64,000 nt of DNA, taken from assembly GCF_000687475.1 (NCBI RefSeq), contig NC_057317.1, positions 3,686,001 through 3,750,000 of the forward strand, read 5' to 3'. Below are positions 63,904 to 64,000 of the stretch, piece by piece. The position numbers and the translations under genes were made by a program. Position 1 is the stretch's first letter, and every line of letters starts with the position of its first letter. The stretch is from Ustilaginoidea virens (lineage: Eukaryota; Ascomycota; Sordariomycetes; Hypocreales; Clavicipitaceae). The notes beneath the pieces were generated by a model that saw only the letters and a program-made list of their open reading frames with translations, made no database searches and was not told where the DNA came from.

Positions 63904-64000
63904 AAACCTGACCTGTGAAGCCGCAGTCAACTCTGCTCCAGAAAGCCGCCCGAAAGGGTCGGTGGTGTTCCTAGGGGAGAGCTCTCCCCTAAACTAATGG
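63904..64000 (+). other. Probable group I intron in 18S, start only
   Basis: The 18S sequence is interrupted after CACCAGGGGT, close to Escherichia coli position 943, a known group I insertion site in fungal SSU rRNA. The preceding exon base is T, as group I self-splicing requires (the U of the G.U pair). The new sequence starts AAACCTGACC and contains a perfect hairpin AGGGGAGAGCTCTCCCCT near the window end. Only 97 bp are visible, so the catalytic core cannot be seen and no homing endonuclease can be judged. Confidence 0.7.

Overview
The window looks like nuclear DNA of a filamentous ascomycete, most likely Sordariomycetes and plausibly Hypocreales. The evidence is short GT...AG introns of about 60-190 bp with CTAAC/CTGAC-type branch points, Pezizomycotina versions of NCBP1, SAC1, mitochondrial IleRS, SAM37, PIG-U, pescadillo, RRN9 and BimC, RIP-like mutation of transposons, and an 18S rRNA gene at the right edge. 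The lineage is inferred; no species is claimed.

Layout. 0-18.5 kb is a gene-dense euchromatic block. It holds the 3' part of a C2H2-type protein, nuclear cap-binding subunit NCBP1/CBP80 (minus), SAC1 phosphoinositide phosphatase (plus), a large serine-rich protein with a C-terminal membrane anchor (minus), mitochondrial isoleucyl-tRNA synthetase (minus) and a conserved 284-aa protein of unknown role (plus). 18.5-33.3 kb is nearly gene-free and rich in homopolymers and microsatellites. Within it lie a complete 803-bp MITE with 9-bp target duplications (20417-21219), a weak four-exon gene candidate and a possible 28-codon proline-rich ORF. 33.3-42.7 kb is gene-dense again: tRNA-Val(AAC), SAM37 (plus), GPI-transamidase subunit PIG-U (minus), pescadillo/NOP7 (plus) and an RRN9-domain Pol I factor with a zinc finger (plus).

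42.76-45.53 kb is a second, longer element with the same terminal inverted repeats as the MITE. It carries a decayed, intron-containing gene for a Cys-rich/basic protein. 46-54 kb holds kinesin-5/BimC (minus) and a DHA2-type MFS transporter (plus), transcribed divergently from a 2.4-kb gap. From 54 kb the DNA turns repetitive: five copies of a ~190-bp repeat, two of them in a large inverted repeat, a truncated third copy of the TIR family, and a Ty3/gypsy-type retrotransposon on the minus strand, apparently inserted in that copy. The retrotransposon's reading frame is broken, where I read it in full, only by UAG/UAA codons at expected Gln/Trp positions. Next come an LTR fragment, three 123-bp tandem repeats, an IGS/5'ETS-like stretch, and 18S rRNA from 62739. 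The 18S departs from the canonical sequence after 63903, where I infer a group I intron that runs off the window.

The protein-coding genes are unlinked housekeeping functions (RNA capping, lipid signalling, mitochondrial translation and import, GPI anchoring, ribosome biogenesis, mitosis) and do not form a cluster. Exon boundaries below were worked out by eye from splice signals and reading phase; each full CDS sums to a multiple of three.
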